Source: Cladocopium goreaui (lineage: Eukaryota; Sar; Dinophyceae; Suessiales; Symbiodiniaceae). From it: a stretch of 64,000 bases of DNA. The first letter of the stretch is position 1. The number at the start of each line of letters is the position of its first letter. This document shows, piece after piece, positions 20,646 through 31,569 of this stretch. The notes beneath the pieces are model-generated. The model saw only the letters and a program-made list of their open reading frames with translations. It was not told the DNA's origin and did not search any database. The position numbers were made by a program, and so were the translations under genes. The stretch lies in assembly GCA_947184155.2 (NCBI GenBank), contig CAMXCT020000509.1:178666-242665 (forward strand), in the 5' to 3' direction.

Positions 20646-21317
20646 TGGAGATGACGAAACCCAACAACGATATACTTTTCGTCTTCTTTGAGTACTTTGA
20701 TTGCACGGAGAACATTGTGAGGATTTGAATTTGTATAGTGACATGGAAAATCAAACTATTTTCAATACCTTTTGCATTAGTTGTCGTCGACGAAGTACAC
20801 GAAGGAATCGTGAGAAGATCGTAGAATTTATTTTGTGACTTCGGAAGAAGGAACTTTGTTTGACATTGATTGGAGTAGTGTGTTTTGTCTCTCAATGATG
20901 ATAGCGAGAGCAACGTTCTGAAAGGCATTCTGGAGTTGCTAATATGTCTGAGGGAGACATCATGAATCATGTTTTGGTGCTTGAAATGTTTCAACAGTTT
21001 TCAAACACCCAAACTTATTTAAACAAACAAACCATGTCTTGATGTAAAGACTTTTTGTGAGGACATGTGTTTTTGATCGCTTTTGTGAAAGTTAGCAGAA
21101 AGATGCTGACTGGCGACTCCGCATCATTTTGTGTCAAGGCGTGACACACCAACAAGAACCATAGCGACATGAGCAGACATTTTCTGTGCTTGTGTGTTTG
21201 GTAAAAGTGGCTGAGCTCTGGGAGTGGTTGACTTGGTAGCGTGGACGGTTCTAGTGAGTTAAGGACGACGTCCTGGACGCTGACCCAAGGGTTTCGAAGG
21301 TTGCGGTACCTTCTGCA
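20646..21317 (+). repeat. Copia-A 5' LTR (5'-truncated)
   Basis: It matches 38858-39539 closely with small indels and ends ccttctgca, directly before the primer-binding site. About 144 nt of the LTR start are missing here and found inverted at 19830-19973. Confidence 0.85.
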
Positions 21318-21329
21318 TGGTAGCGGAGC
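21318..21329 (+). promoter_or_regulatory. Copia-A primer-binding site
   Basis: tggtagcggagc immediately after the LTR end (…ctgca), complementary to the 3' end of an initiator-Met-like tRNA including CCA. Only 26 nt separate it from the Gag ATG at 21356. Confidence 0.8.
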
Positions 21330-21355
21330 TGCCTGCTTGCTGTGCGTAAGTAGGA

Positions 21356-22474
21356 ATGGATTCAGGTAGTGTGAGTCAAGGTGTGCAAGGTTGTCCTAGT
21401 CCTGGTATGGCTGAAAGAGGTGAAGGAAGTGGTACCGGAAATGGTGGTTGTAACCGTAGTGACGGATTGCCGCCAGTGCCAAGAACGCCTAGTCAGCAAG
21501 GTAGTGGATCTGGGATGGATGGACAAACACCTGAAGTAAGTAACATGCCCCAGCAGCAGCCACAGCAACAACAAGCAAATGTGTCACAGAACGTACAGGG
21601 ATTTGCGAGCACGACAAACCTGGATGCAGGTGGTCAGGTAGGTCCGGTGCAGGGATGTCAGCAAGGAAGTATCCCCGGAATGCAGGGACTGGGACCAGCA
21701 TGGTTTGGTGCGCAATGGATTCCCCAACAACAAACGTTTATGCAACAGAATTCGCAAGCGCGTGTGCCAAGTTATGGTTGTGCGAGCATGCCTGGTGGAC
21801 CAAGGTCTGGAGATTTTCCAAACTTAGGAGTGAACCCAATGAGTTGCCAAGGAAACATGCCGAGTGGCCCGGTTGGAGCGAGCTTGGGAGGTTTGACGCC
21901 TCAGGCGGCGCAGATCCAAGAGGTCATGGCCATGTTAGGTAGCATGAGTGAGGGACAGCTACAGACAGTGCAGCAGCATATGCAAGATCGTTTTGTAACT
22001 ATGCAACAGAGAAGAGGGGTTCCAGAAGTGTTTGGTGATGGTCTTGGTAGGGCAGCTGATTCGTCGTTTGTGACTCCGCAGCCATTTGATGTTTTGCCTG
22101 GTTTTGGTGTTCAACAATCAAATCATGGAAATTCACAGCAATTGGATGTCTTCGCCAAAAGCGAAAAATGGTTGACACCGGCACCAACACCAGTAGGAAC
22201 TTGGAAGACAAGAGAAGAAGAGGTGTTAGGTTGGGCTGGCTATTTGGATGAGTTGTCATCCTGGGCAGCTGGTGGAAGTTTAGAATTTTCTGTAGAAATC
22301 CAGCATAGTAGCCGTTGGCCCGGTCCCATTAGATGGAGTGCGCTCAGTGGAGCACAACAGGCAAGGTCTCGAAGGCTTATGTCCATCTTAAAAGCTGCGT
22401 TTCACGACAACCCCAGGTGTGTGGCGTTGGTGAACGCCTTCAGTGAGGGTGTGGCTACATGGAGTAGGATCTAG
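21356..22474 (+). CDS. Copia-A Gag, N-terminal part
   Basis: The ATG at 21356 opens a G/Q/P-rich, low-complexity N-terminus (M-D-S-G-S-V-S-Q-G-V-Q-G-C-P; Q-Q-Q-P-Q-Q-Q-Q). From ~residue 275 it becomes a folded Gag segment (W-K-T-R-E-E-E-V-L-G-W-A-G-Y-L-D-E-L; L-M-S-I-L-K-A-A-F). It ends in a stop at 22474 while the next frame, open from 22443, continues the Gag homology (L-L-R-Q-L-T-L-E-F-S-L-R-S-R-S-E-A-L-S-L). The 30-nt overlap with a +1 phase change could be a programmed frameshift or an inactivating indel. Confidence 0.75.
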   Translation: MDSGSVSQGVQGCPSPGMAERGEGSGTGNGGCNRSDGLPPVPRTPSQQGSGSGMDGQTPEVSNMPQQQPQQQQANVSQNVQGFASTTNLDAGGQVGPVQGCQQGSIPGMQGLGPAWFGAQWIPQQQTFMQQNSQARVPSYGCASMPGGPRSGDFPNLGVNPMSCQGNMPSGPVGASLGGLTPQAAQIQEVMAMLGSMSEGQLQTVQQHMQDRFVTMQQRRGVPEVFGDGLGRAADSSFVTPQPFDVLPGFGVQQSNHGNSQQLDVFAKSEKWLTPAPTPVGTWKTREEEVLGWAGYLDELSSWAAGGSLEFSVEIQHSSRWPGPIRWSALSGAQQARSRRLMSILKAAFHDNPRCVALVNAFSEGVATWSRI

Positions 22475-25400
22475 TGACAGAGTGACAGTAGCAGTAAACC
22501 AACAAGCAAATGGGTTTGAACTGCTTAGGCAACTTACTCTTGAATTTTCTCTGAGGTCAAGATCCGAAGCGCTCTCACTAAGGACGCAGATTGCAGGGAA
22601 GTCCTTTGTCCTGGCGGCGACACAGACATCGCCGAGTTCCTTGGTTAGTGATACTATCAGAAGAATTGACTATGAAGCTGCAAGGTTCTCAAGGTTGCTA
22701 GGAACTCTCCCTATGCAGGTGGACGCCACAGGACTGAAACTGGCAGATTCTGACATGCTAGTTGTTCTGTTGAAAAGTTTGCCGGAGACAGTGAAGAATT
22801 ATGTTCTCCATCACAGCGGCGCAGACAATTACGAGTCCTACAGGAACGCTGCGATGCGTTGGGAAGAGCAACAACGCCTGTTTAGCGATTTTGAAACGAC
22901 AGGCCACAGCAAGAGATTGAGTTCCCTGGAGGGGAGTGTAGAACATCATTCTCTTGATGCCGAACTCGTAGATGCAGTGGAAGGCAGGTGTGGAAAGTGT
23001 GGCAGTCGGAAACACACTGCCTCAGGTTGTACCGCAGACATGAGCAAGATTCGGTGTTTTAAATGCGGTAAGATGGGACACATCAGCTTCAACTGCCCTG
23101 AGAGCAAGGAAGGTAAGGGTAGTGCAAGGACTGATGCTTGGAACCTTTCTCGTTCCAAAGGAAAGGGTGCTACCGTTAGAAGCAAAGGCAGTAGCAAAGG
23201 AAAAGGAAAGAAAGGCAAGTTGAATGAAGTTTCAGAGGATTGGACCGACTGGACTGCAGAGAGTTGGGACGATGATGACTATTGGTGGCATGACCAATGG
23301 CCGGAGAGCTGTGATGGTCAATGGGGAGTTTCGCAGACATGGTGGGACGATGGTTCTGGATGGTATTGCGACGGGTATGGGTATACCTGGCAACAGGGAC
23401 CAGTCCAAAGTGCGGAACCGAGTGCAAGTCACGACAATAGGTCTGATGTCCAAAAGACTGGCAGTGTCGGCAGCATGATCATAAATCCTTTGTTGTTTGA
23501 CATGACATGTGAAACCACTGGAGGTCTTAGGTTTGTGCATGAGCATGAGGTTGCTGACATGGAAACCGAGAATAGGCTTGTGGTTGATTGCAAAGACTTT
23601 GAAAGTGAGTTGGCTGACACGGGTTGTGTGCTGGCAGAGAGCTGCGACAGCTGTACTCGTGAGTCAGAAGAAGAAGATGAACTGGCTGACATGGGTTGTG
23701 TGCTGGCAGAGAGCTGCGACAGCTGTACTCATGAGTCAGAAGAGAAAAATGAACTGGCTGACACAAGTTGTGTGCTGGCAAGAGGTTGCGACAGCTGTAC
23801 TTGTGAGTCAGAAGTAGTGAGAAGTGAACTGGCTGACATGGGTTGTGTGCTGGCAGAAGGTTGCGACAGCTGTACTCATGAGTCAGATGAAGTTGAAGCG
23901 GCTGACATGGGTTGTGTGCTGGCAAGAGGTTGCGACAGCTGTACTCATGAGCCATGGTTTTGTGGTTTGAAGTGTGGAGATGAAGTTGGACTTGGTGACA
24001 GTTCCAACTTGGAGACATGTTTTGTTAATGACCCCAGCCGAGACTTGTGTGCCACTGTACCGATGAAAGTCGTTTTGGTGCGTGCACATGATTGGTTTGA
24101 TGACCACAGTGAGGTTTCAGTTGAACAGCAGATTGAACCTTACTTGAAGTTTTTGCGACCTTTGCTTTCACAGGTCGCTGACAACACCGATGCTTCTTGG
24201 TGGCTTCTTGACTCTGGTGCATCCACAAGTGTTTTGGCTGAATCGAACTTGTCAGCCTTCAGGTCAGTGCTGCAGGACAGTGAGGGATTAGGTAGTTACA
24301 AAGCTGCCAATGGATCCTCAGTCAACATGTCAGGCACTGCTGAGATTGGAGTTCAGATGCACATGTCAGGCACATCAGGTGATGATTGGTGTTGGAAGAA
24401 AGCACGTTTGAATGTTTTGGTGGGTTCCATCCGGCACAACATTTTGTCAATCACTTCATTGGCAGATTCGGGATGGAGATTCACACAAGGTCCAAAAGGT
24501 TTTGATTTGTTCCATGAAAAGCTTGGAATGCATTGCCTTGATGTTGCTTATTTTGCCAATTGTCCTTGGGTTCGTTTGTATCCCGATGTTGGTAGTAGTA
24601 GTGCATACAGGTCTGACTTGACTGTGCGTGATACTCATGACTTTTCTGTCGCAGCTGTGTCTGGAGGAGACGACAGTGAACTGGCACGTCACCGGAGACA
24701 GGGACATATTCCATTCAATCCGAATTGTTTGGAGTGTGCCAAAGGTCGTTCTGTTTTTCAGCACAGAAGAGACAAGGGTGACAGGAAAGAGGTTTCTATT
24801 CAGGCCGATTTTGCATTTCTCAAGACATCAGGCGAGATCGCCACAGACGAACTCCCAGGTTCGGTGAAGATCCTTGTGTTAACCGAGATGATGTCGAGGT
24901 GCATTGGCTATGTGGTGGTTGGAGAAGATGTCGAAGCAGCCAGGAGACAGATTGTTGTATGGCTTCAACATTTTGGGTTGACTTCGAAGGCAGTCTCCAT
25001 TGACGTCCACACCGATAGCGAGAGGGCAGTGGGAGAGATCATTGGATCCTCCACTGGCCGATATACGTTCGCTATTCGGAGAGCCGCGCCACAACAACAT
25101 CGATCGATTGGGTCGGCTGAACGAGCAGTTAGGGAATTAAAGGAATCCTTTTCTGTATTAAGAGCTGATCTGAATGCACAAGGGTTGGATGTCACGTTTT
25201 CACATGAGAATTTGGTTGACGTTTTGACGTATTTGGCTTTGTGCAACAACCATTTTTCAACATCACGAGGTTCAGACAGAAGTCCATTGGAAATGGTTTC
25301 AGGAAGGAAGTTATCCAAACCAGTTTCGACTTTGTTTGGTGCTCAGGTTTTGGCAGAGATTCCTGATTCAATTCGGCAGCATTCACCACTTTCAACAAGG

Positions 25401-28024
25401 AATGTTGAGTGTACTTTCATTCACATGGGATTGGAACGAGGTCCAGTTGTGCAGGGTCTCATTCGTGTGGATGGCAAAGCTGAGTTGATGCGTTTTGTAG
25501 CTAGGAACATCAGGGCTATTTCACCTTTGAGATGGGATTTGAATTCGGGACAGGGAGTTTTGACACAGTTTGACACTGGGACTGTAGGTAGTAGACCCCA
25601 AATTGTGAATGACAGTGGGACTGCACCAGCTGATCTGAGTCAGCTACCTCCTGAAGAGTTGCGAAAGTTGAAAGGCCAGAGTTTGCCGGCACCTTCACAG
25701 CCCAAACTTGTCTTGCCAGAGTCCAGCAGTGTGAAGAAGAAATCTGGTGAGTTGCGTTTGGCGCCAGCAGTGCCATTGGCAAGATCAAACGTTGTCGTGA
25801 CTCCACAGGAAGTTCCAGCAGAGCCGTCTCGAGTTTCTGTCACTCCATCTCCTACGTCACCAGCAGATACTGCAGATGTAGCCATTGGTAGTCCTGAGAG
25901 TTCTGAACGAACTTCACCTGACGTATCACGTTTTGAACCGACTCGTCGATGTCCAGCATGTGAGAGTGGCATGGAAGCACCTGGTATTAGGCACAACAAG
26001 GAATGTAGAAAGCGTTTTGCTGAGTTTGAGGAACAACGGAGAAAAGAAAGACGTGTTGAACCTGCACTCTCTCAGGAGAGCCCTGTTGTTGTACCCCAGG
26101 TTCAGGTGCCAGTAGAAGAGGTCGATGATGAAGATTTGGTACCAACACCTGAGTCCGCTCGGCGACAGCCGGAAACACAGGTTGAGTACACTAGAAGGTT
26201 TAAAAGGAAAGCTGAAACCGACCGAGAACAGTTGGAAAGAGAGATCCGTGAAGATTCTGAGGAACTGCTTCAAACAAACATGGATTTTGATTGGTTTTGG
26301 GTTGGTAGTGGTGAGCCTGTGTTGGTTGCGAGTTTGGGTACACTTGAAGGTCCAGCGTCTTTTGCTCCGGCAACATCTCCAGAAATGTTTTCTGGTTCTC
26401 TTGATTCTGTTTGTTTCAATCGAGGCAATGAGCATGATTTTGTGAAGATGCGTCTTGGAGGTCAGGATGTCTTGGTTTGGAAACCTGACAGTATCATAGA
26501 TGACCAGAGTTTGCAAGAGCTTGATTTGGAACAAGGTTTCAAAGGTATGCAAGAGGAGGTTAGGAACTTGGAACACTGCAAGACTGGCCGCATCATCACC
26601 CAGTCAGAACTGGACGATATGAAGAAGGCTGTTCCGAACCTTCGTTTGATCCAGTCGAGGTGGGTTGCAGCTTACAAAAGCAGTGAGAGGGTTCGAACCA
26701 GGATTGTTGCGAAAGACTTCAATCGTGGCTCCTCAGCTAGATCCTTAGGATTTAGCAGTCCGACTCCTTCAATCGAGAGTGTTCATTTGGTACTTGCAAT
26801 GGCAGCGACACGGAAGATGCTTTTGCGTGCATTGGACGTGAGTCATGCCTTCATGCATAGTCCATTGGGAACTGGTGTACATGTTGTCTTGAAGATGCCG
26901 TTGTCGATTAGCTTTCCATCAGGTGAAGCGACCTACTATTTGCTTGAAAAGGCGTTGAACGGGTTACGTGATGCTTCACTGGCATGGTTGCAGCTTTTGA
27001 CATTTACGGTTGAACATGTAGGCCTTTGGTCGGATTCGTTGGAACCATGTGTGTATGGTGGACAGATTGTGAAAGATGGTCATGAAATTGGATTTTGCTT
27101 GTGTGTGTTGTATGTTGATGACATCTTGTTATTGTCGACCACTAAGGAAGCCGAAGAACATGTGGTTGCAACTTTGTCGTCTGTAGTGCCTGTGAAGACA
27201 ACTGGAGAGATCGGAGAAGAGGGAGGATCCCTGACCTTTATTGGTCGTGTCATCAAAAGAGAAAGAGATTCCTCTGAGATCACTCTGGGTGTCGATCCAC
27301 ATTATCTTGACTCTACGTTTCTGGATTATGGCGTTACCCGTGGGTCTGAGAATGTGCCTGACATTTCGGGACATCTTGAGAAAACACTCACGGATAGCAA
27401 CTTTCAGAAACCTTTGTCAGATGAAGCATACTCACGCTTCAGAAAGGCGTTGGGAAAATTGCTTTGGTTGTCACAGGTGCGTCATGACTTGAAGACATGG
27501 ATGTCTGTTCTTGGGACACAGCAAGCGAAACCGATGCACGGAACTGAACAAGCATTGAAAGCGGTTTTGAGATTCTTGTATGTTGACATGCATGCATGCT
27601 TGTGTTTACCGAGCAGAGATGAGACCATCATGAGTCAGGTTGATGATACTCAACTGAGATCAGTCCATCTTCACTCTTTCAGCGACGCTTCACATGCGCC
27701 GTATCGTTTCAACAACCGCAAAGGTGTTAGCGGTGGAGCTGTCTTCTTTGAGAGGTCATTGGTAAGGTCCCTGAGCCGACAACAACAAGCTTTGAGCTTG
27801 AGTTCATGTGAGGCAGAACTTTATGGTTTGCAATCAGTGTGTCAAGAAAGCGTTGCGTTTGGAAGACTGGTTCACCGTCTTCTTTTTGCACTTCATGAGA
27901 TCGATGAGCCAGAAGAAGTTGTGATTTGGCTGGAGAGCGATTCAAGCTCCGCCTTGCAACTTGTGAGATCCATGGATGTGCCACGACGTTCACGACACAT
28001 TGAAATAAGATTGCATTGGTTACG
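22443..28024 (+). CDS. Copia-A polyprotein: Gag C-terminus, zinc knuckles, protease, integrase, RT, RNase H (first part)
   Basis: Residue numbers count from 22443; this frame opens without an ATG. Gag C-terminus ~1-170; a short C-x2-C-x4-H-x4-C knuckle ~181-195 and a CCHC knuckle (C-F-K-C-G-K-M-G-H-I-S-F-N-C) ~205-218; W/D/G-rich linker ~260-330; five Cys-rich repeats ~388-503; aspartic protease D-S-G-A ~592; integrase zinc motif H-R-R-Q-G-H ... C-L-E-C ~749-765, with catalytic D ~788, D (H-T-D-S-E-R-A) ~857 and E (S-A-E-R-A-V-R-E) ~892; acidic/proline linker ~1040-1280; RT with L-D-V-S-H-A-F and Y-V-D-D ~1557; RNase H with F-S-D-A-S-H, C-E-A-E-L and E-S-D-S-S-S-A. After R-H-I-E-I-R-L-H-W-L-R the frame enters DIRS-A and stops at 28181. 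The missing end resumes at 36777. Confidence 0.92.
23605..23955 (+). repeat. Five in-frame Cys-rich repeats in the Copia-A polyprotein
   Basis: The unit is E-L-A-D-M-G-C-V-L-A-E-G-C-D-S-C-T-H-E-S plus a short acidic spacer. Five units of ~22-25 residues each keep three cysteines (C-x5-C-x2-C) and usually a histidine two residues after the third. DNA units are about 66-75 bp. They lie between the nucleocapsid and protease. The fixed Cys/His spacing suggests metal binding. Confidence 0.8.
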
Positions 28025-28282
28025 TTGTGAGTTTCTCCTGAGAAACTCTCTCTTATTTGCACACGCAACTCTGTTTGAGCAAAACAATTTCAAATTGAAG
28101 TTTGCAATTTTTCAAAGAAACAATTTGTCAAACCTCTGTTTTGCTCATGCGCATGTGGTGTGTCTTTTTCAACGTGTGTAATTTTAAGTTTGGATGAATT
28201 TTATGTTTCGCCCGTAACATCGTCCATCAAGGGTTGGGTGGGAGGGTTTGCCCCTCTTCTTGAAGAAAATTTTTCTTCTTTC
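28024..28282 (+). repeat. DIRS-A terminal repeat A1
   Basis: 259 bp, identical by eye to 36252-36510. It starts gttgtgagtttctcctgaga and ends aaaatttttcttctttc. It contains the terminal palindrome at 28030-28047. It probably holds the promoter and 5' UTR of the recombinase gene. Confidence 0.9.
28030..28047 (+). promoter_or_regulatory. Terminal palindrome, candidate recombinase core site
   Basis: agtttctc-ct-gagaaact is a perfect 8-bp inverted repeat, 6 bp inside the left end. It recurs in A2 (36258-36275) and, with a 3-nt spacer, in DIRS-B (8861-8879). Tyrosine recombinases bind short inverted arms around their crossover; the function here is inferred. Confidence 0.5.
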
Positions 28283-28312
28283 AGGGGGGGCGTCCGATGT
28301 GCTGTTAGTTCC

Positions 28313-30406
28313 ATGGGAGAGGCTGCAAACGGCCATACACTGGAGACAGACAGTCATTCAACAGGTTTTGGGGACTTTGTTAGTTTCACTGATGACTTGC
28401 AAACCCTTCAGCAGAGTCTTGAGACTAGTGCTTGCAATCATGACGGAGGAGACGTCGGTGACCTGTTTGTTAAGGGAGAGCCCGGGATTGCTGATGATAC
28501 TTCTGGGATTAGTCCCACTACATTTGCAGACGATGACATCGACAAACATGATGCTCTTCAACCTGTTCAGTCTGAAAGGTTTGATTTGTTGCCAACAGGT
28601 GTTACAACAACGTCTTTCAGTTTCGATGCTGCCTTGAATGTTGCTTTTAATTCTGCAGACGCTGATCAACCAAAACAAATCTGGGAAACAGGTATTTGGA
28701 AACACATTTTTGGAAGCGATGACTCTGTTTTGGACTTCGATGTGTGGGGACCTCCATTGACAAGGCCGACACCAGTGCTGTGGGGTGTGGACAGTCATGT
28801 TTTGGAGGCTGAGACAGAGCTTTCAAAGAAACGAGTACATGCTCACAGCTGCACGTACATGGATGTTGTTTCTTTCAAACCTGACATACCATGGCAAGAT
28901 CAGAGGGAGGCAGACTTGCAACGAGGGATCAAGCTTTGGATTGCAGTTACAAGCAGATGGAGTGATGAGTGCACTCTCACTGTGAGACTGGGAGAAATGA
29001 GGACAGAAGAAGAGGTATTCACTATGTTTGCTCATGTGTTTTCAGGAAGAGCTCCAGTCACAATCCGGAAACGTGGCGCTGCAATTCTCAGGCTCTGTGA
29101 CCATCTGGAACAGGACGCCTTGGAACCTTTCCCAATGAAAGAGATCACTTTCTACAGGTTTCTTTGCAGAGAAGAGTCCATGGGAGCTCCTGCCAGTAGG
29201 TTGAAGGGCATGATTCAGGCTGTAGCGTTTTGCAGGCACGTGCTGGATGTGGTGGAGTTGCAATGCATTTTGGACAGCAAGAGATGCAGTGGAATCGCAA
29301 GAGAGTCATGTCCAAAAGAAAGGAAGCAAGCCAGCCCGTTGACTGTGAATGAGCTGAACAAGCTGCATGAGATGGTGGACAACAGTTCAGATCTTTGGGA
29401 CGCTGTGTTTGCCGGGGCAGCTTTATTGTGTTGCTACTGCAGGGGCAGATGGGGAGACCTGATGAGAAGTGAAAAAGCCTTCGTTGACTGCGACGAGGAA
29501 GGCAAGCCTGCCTACCTCGAAACGAGGACAGGGAGGCACAAGACGATGAGCTCACAGATGCACAGACACCAGTTCTTGCCGATGGTGGCGCCTGCAAAAG
29601 GCGTACATGGTGGAGATTGGGTCAGCCCTTGGATGCAAAGGAGGCGTGAGCTTGGGCTGAAGCTCCCACCACAAGGGCTCATCATGCCGGCGCCGGACAG
29701 GGACGGTGGGGCTTCGCAGAGGCCGCTGGAATCGGGTGAATGCGGCAAGTGGCTACGACGTTTGCTGGACATTGGCATGGCCGAACCCGCAGACCCAGAC
29801 AGAAGAGTCAGCAGCCACAGCCTCAAATGTACGATGCTGTCATTTGCCGCAAAGCGTGGGTTGTCGGTTCCTGATCGGTTGATGCTAGGATACCATTCAT
29901 CCCAAATGCACATGGCCATGGTGTACTCTAGAGACGGTGCAGCAGCAAGCCTTCTGTTGCTTGAGCAGTTGATTGATGACATTGCCAGAGGGAAATTCAA
30001 ACCTGACTGCACGAGAAGTGGCAGAATTGTCGAATCACCTTGCGATGCGCCTGCACCTCAGAATGACCAAGTCAAGGTAGAGATGATCATGTCATCAGAT
30101 GAAGAGCAGTGCGGTCAGTTGGATGAGTCTGATTCTTCAGGCAGTACGTCCGACTCAGGGTCATCTTCAGGTGACATACCAGAGGACCACAAGCTGAACA
30201 AGGTCTTCACACCGCCGCAGCCTCCAGAGGGTTTCCAACGGTGGCAACATACAAAATTGAAGACAATGCATTTGACAGAACCTGGATACGTCAGGGTCTT
30301 TGTCTGTGGTAGGGCCGTAGGAGCTTTTCACCGCCAGATCAGTCAGGACCCAAGGTTTGACTCACCAGTGTGTTGGGCATGTTTCAACAAGGCCAACAAA
30401 AGTTGA
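28313..30406 (+). CDS. DIRS-A tyrosine recombinase (YR)
   Basis: The first in-frame ATG is at 28313 (M-G-E-A-A-N-G-H-T-L-E-T-D); the open frame extends upstream to 28160 without an ATG. The N-terminal ~220 residues are acidic. A SAM-like core-binding region (~260-340; R-K-R-G-A-A-I-L-R-L-C-D-H-L) leads to the catalytic domain. Candidate catalytic residues are Arg in C-R-G-R-W-G-D-L (~380), His in S-S-H-S-L-K-C-T (~500, with Lys where the box-II Arg is usual), His in L-G-Y-H-S-S (~525) and nucleophile Tyr in M-A-M-V-Y-S-R-D (~538). A C-terminal acidic/serine tail and a small C-x2-C region (S-P-V-C-W-A-C-F-N-K) follow. It would cut and rejoin the circular cDNA at the target. It comes before gag and pol, unlike DIRS1/Ngaro where it comes last. 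Confidence 0.85.
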   Translation: MGEAANGHTLETDSHSTGFGDFVSFTDDLQTLQQSLETSACNHDGGDVGDLFVKGEPGIADDTSGISPTTFADDDIDKHDALQPVQSERFDLLPTGVTTTSFSFDAALNVAFNSADADQPKQIWETGIWKHIFGSDDSVLDFDVWGPPLTRPTPVLWGVDSHVLEAETELSKKRVHAHSCTYMDVVSFKPDIPWQDQREADLQRGIKLWIAVTSRWSDECTLTVRLGEMRTEEEVFTMFAHVFSGRAPVTIRKRGAAILRLCDHLEQDALEPFPMKEITFYRFLCREESMGAPASRLKGMIQAVAFCRHVLDVVELQCILDSKRCSGIARESCPKERKQASPLTVNELNKLHEMVDNSSDLWDAVFAGAALLCCYCRGRWGDLMRSEKAFVDCDEEGKPAYLETRTGRHKTMSSQMHRHQFLPMVAPAKGVHGGDWVSPWMQRRRELGLKLPPQGLIMPAPDRDGGASQRPLESGECGKWLRRLLDIGMAEPADPDRRVSSHSLKCTMLSFAAKRGLSVPDRLMLGYHSSQMHMAMVYSRDGAAASLLLLEQLIDDIARGKFKPDCTRSGRIVESPCDAPAPQNDQVKVEMIMSSDEEQCGQLDESDSSGSTSDSGSSSGDIPEDHKLNKVFTPPQPPEGFQRWQHTKLKTMHLTEPGYVRVFVCGRAVGAFHRQISQDPRFDSPVCWACFNKANKS

Positions 30407-31569
30407 ACCTGATGCCATACTGCAAGGGTTGAAGTCCAAACCGACATGTCTGCCATGTGTTGTTTGTTCTTTCGCATGTCGTGTTCAGACATCATTTCAA
30501 ATTCCTCCTGGTGCAGTTTCCAGATTTTTGCTTCCATTCATTTTTTTGTGAGCCTCGTTGGAACACGTTGCGTTGCTGCCTGAAGCTCAGAGGTAGTTCA
30601 TTGCAGAACGTTCGAATTCCAATGTCATTGAATTTGAATTGAGTGCTCATAACATTCTGTTTCTTGTGACTCCTTGACAGTTGCGGTTGATACACACACC
30701 ACTGCCTGTTGAGTGCAAAGCAACGTGACTGGAGATGACAAACTGGGCCGGGCACGTGAGCGTCCGCACCTTTGAAACATTTTCAGGGATGACACGTGCT
30801 CAGCCATTCTTCATTTTCACCAGGTTTTGCATAGGCGATGTCAGGTGTGGAGTCAGCATTGACAGTCAAAACTGAATTCGATTTCAACTTTTTCACCGTG
30901 ATTCAATCACCAGTTTGATTTCTTGTTTTGTTGAGTGTCGATTTCAATCATGTATCAAATGCTTGGCAGACCACACTCGTGCCACAATGCAGATCGACGT
31001 CAACATAGGCGCCACTCAAGGTCAGTGCAGACGGTTTCAAATTTCAACATGTGATGCAAGATGTCTTGAGTTTTAGTCAAGTCATTTTGTGCCAATGTGG
31101 CTGCACTGATGTGGGGTGGTAGCACAGAATGTTAATCAGACATTCGTGATGCACGCTTCGTCACGAGACTTCAGACACAGAGTGAGTCCAAAACACGCCG
31201 CATCAGTTGTGGGTGGACCGCATGTGTGGATGTCACTTGCATTTTTGGAACATTTCAGAGTTGTTGTGACACGACATGGATCCAACCAGAGCAACGTGTC
31301 CAACACATGAATTTTTTGTTGTGTGCGTGGAGAGGCTCAGCTGTTAAGGGTGACAACCTGTAGTGGGCCGAACACGACATGACTGAGTTCAGTGAAAGAG
31401 GGGAGCTGATGAAACTTTGTCACACCCTGCCACAACTCAAACGATTTTTTCTTTCATAGGATGTGCATGAGTTTTCAGGAAGACTTCAACTTCACGTCAT
31501 GGCATACATCAGTAAGCGCATGTTTCAACACAAGGGTTGCTTTCACTCGAGTAGTTTTCGCTCGGAAGC
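30407..31569 (+). other. Non-coding region between YR and gag of DIRS-A
   Basis: 1.16 kb with stops in every frame and no repeat shared elsewhere in the window that I could see. Likely a 3' UTR of the recombinase transcript plus the promoter/leader of gag-pol. Confidence 0.5.

Noticed and set aside
28313..30406. Crypton (DNA transposon) instead of a retrotransposon recombinase
   Set aside because: The recombinase lies inside the same A/B repeats as gag and RT-RNase H, so it belongs to a DIRS-like element.
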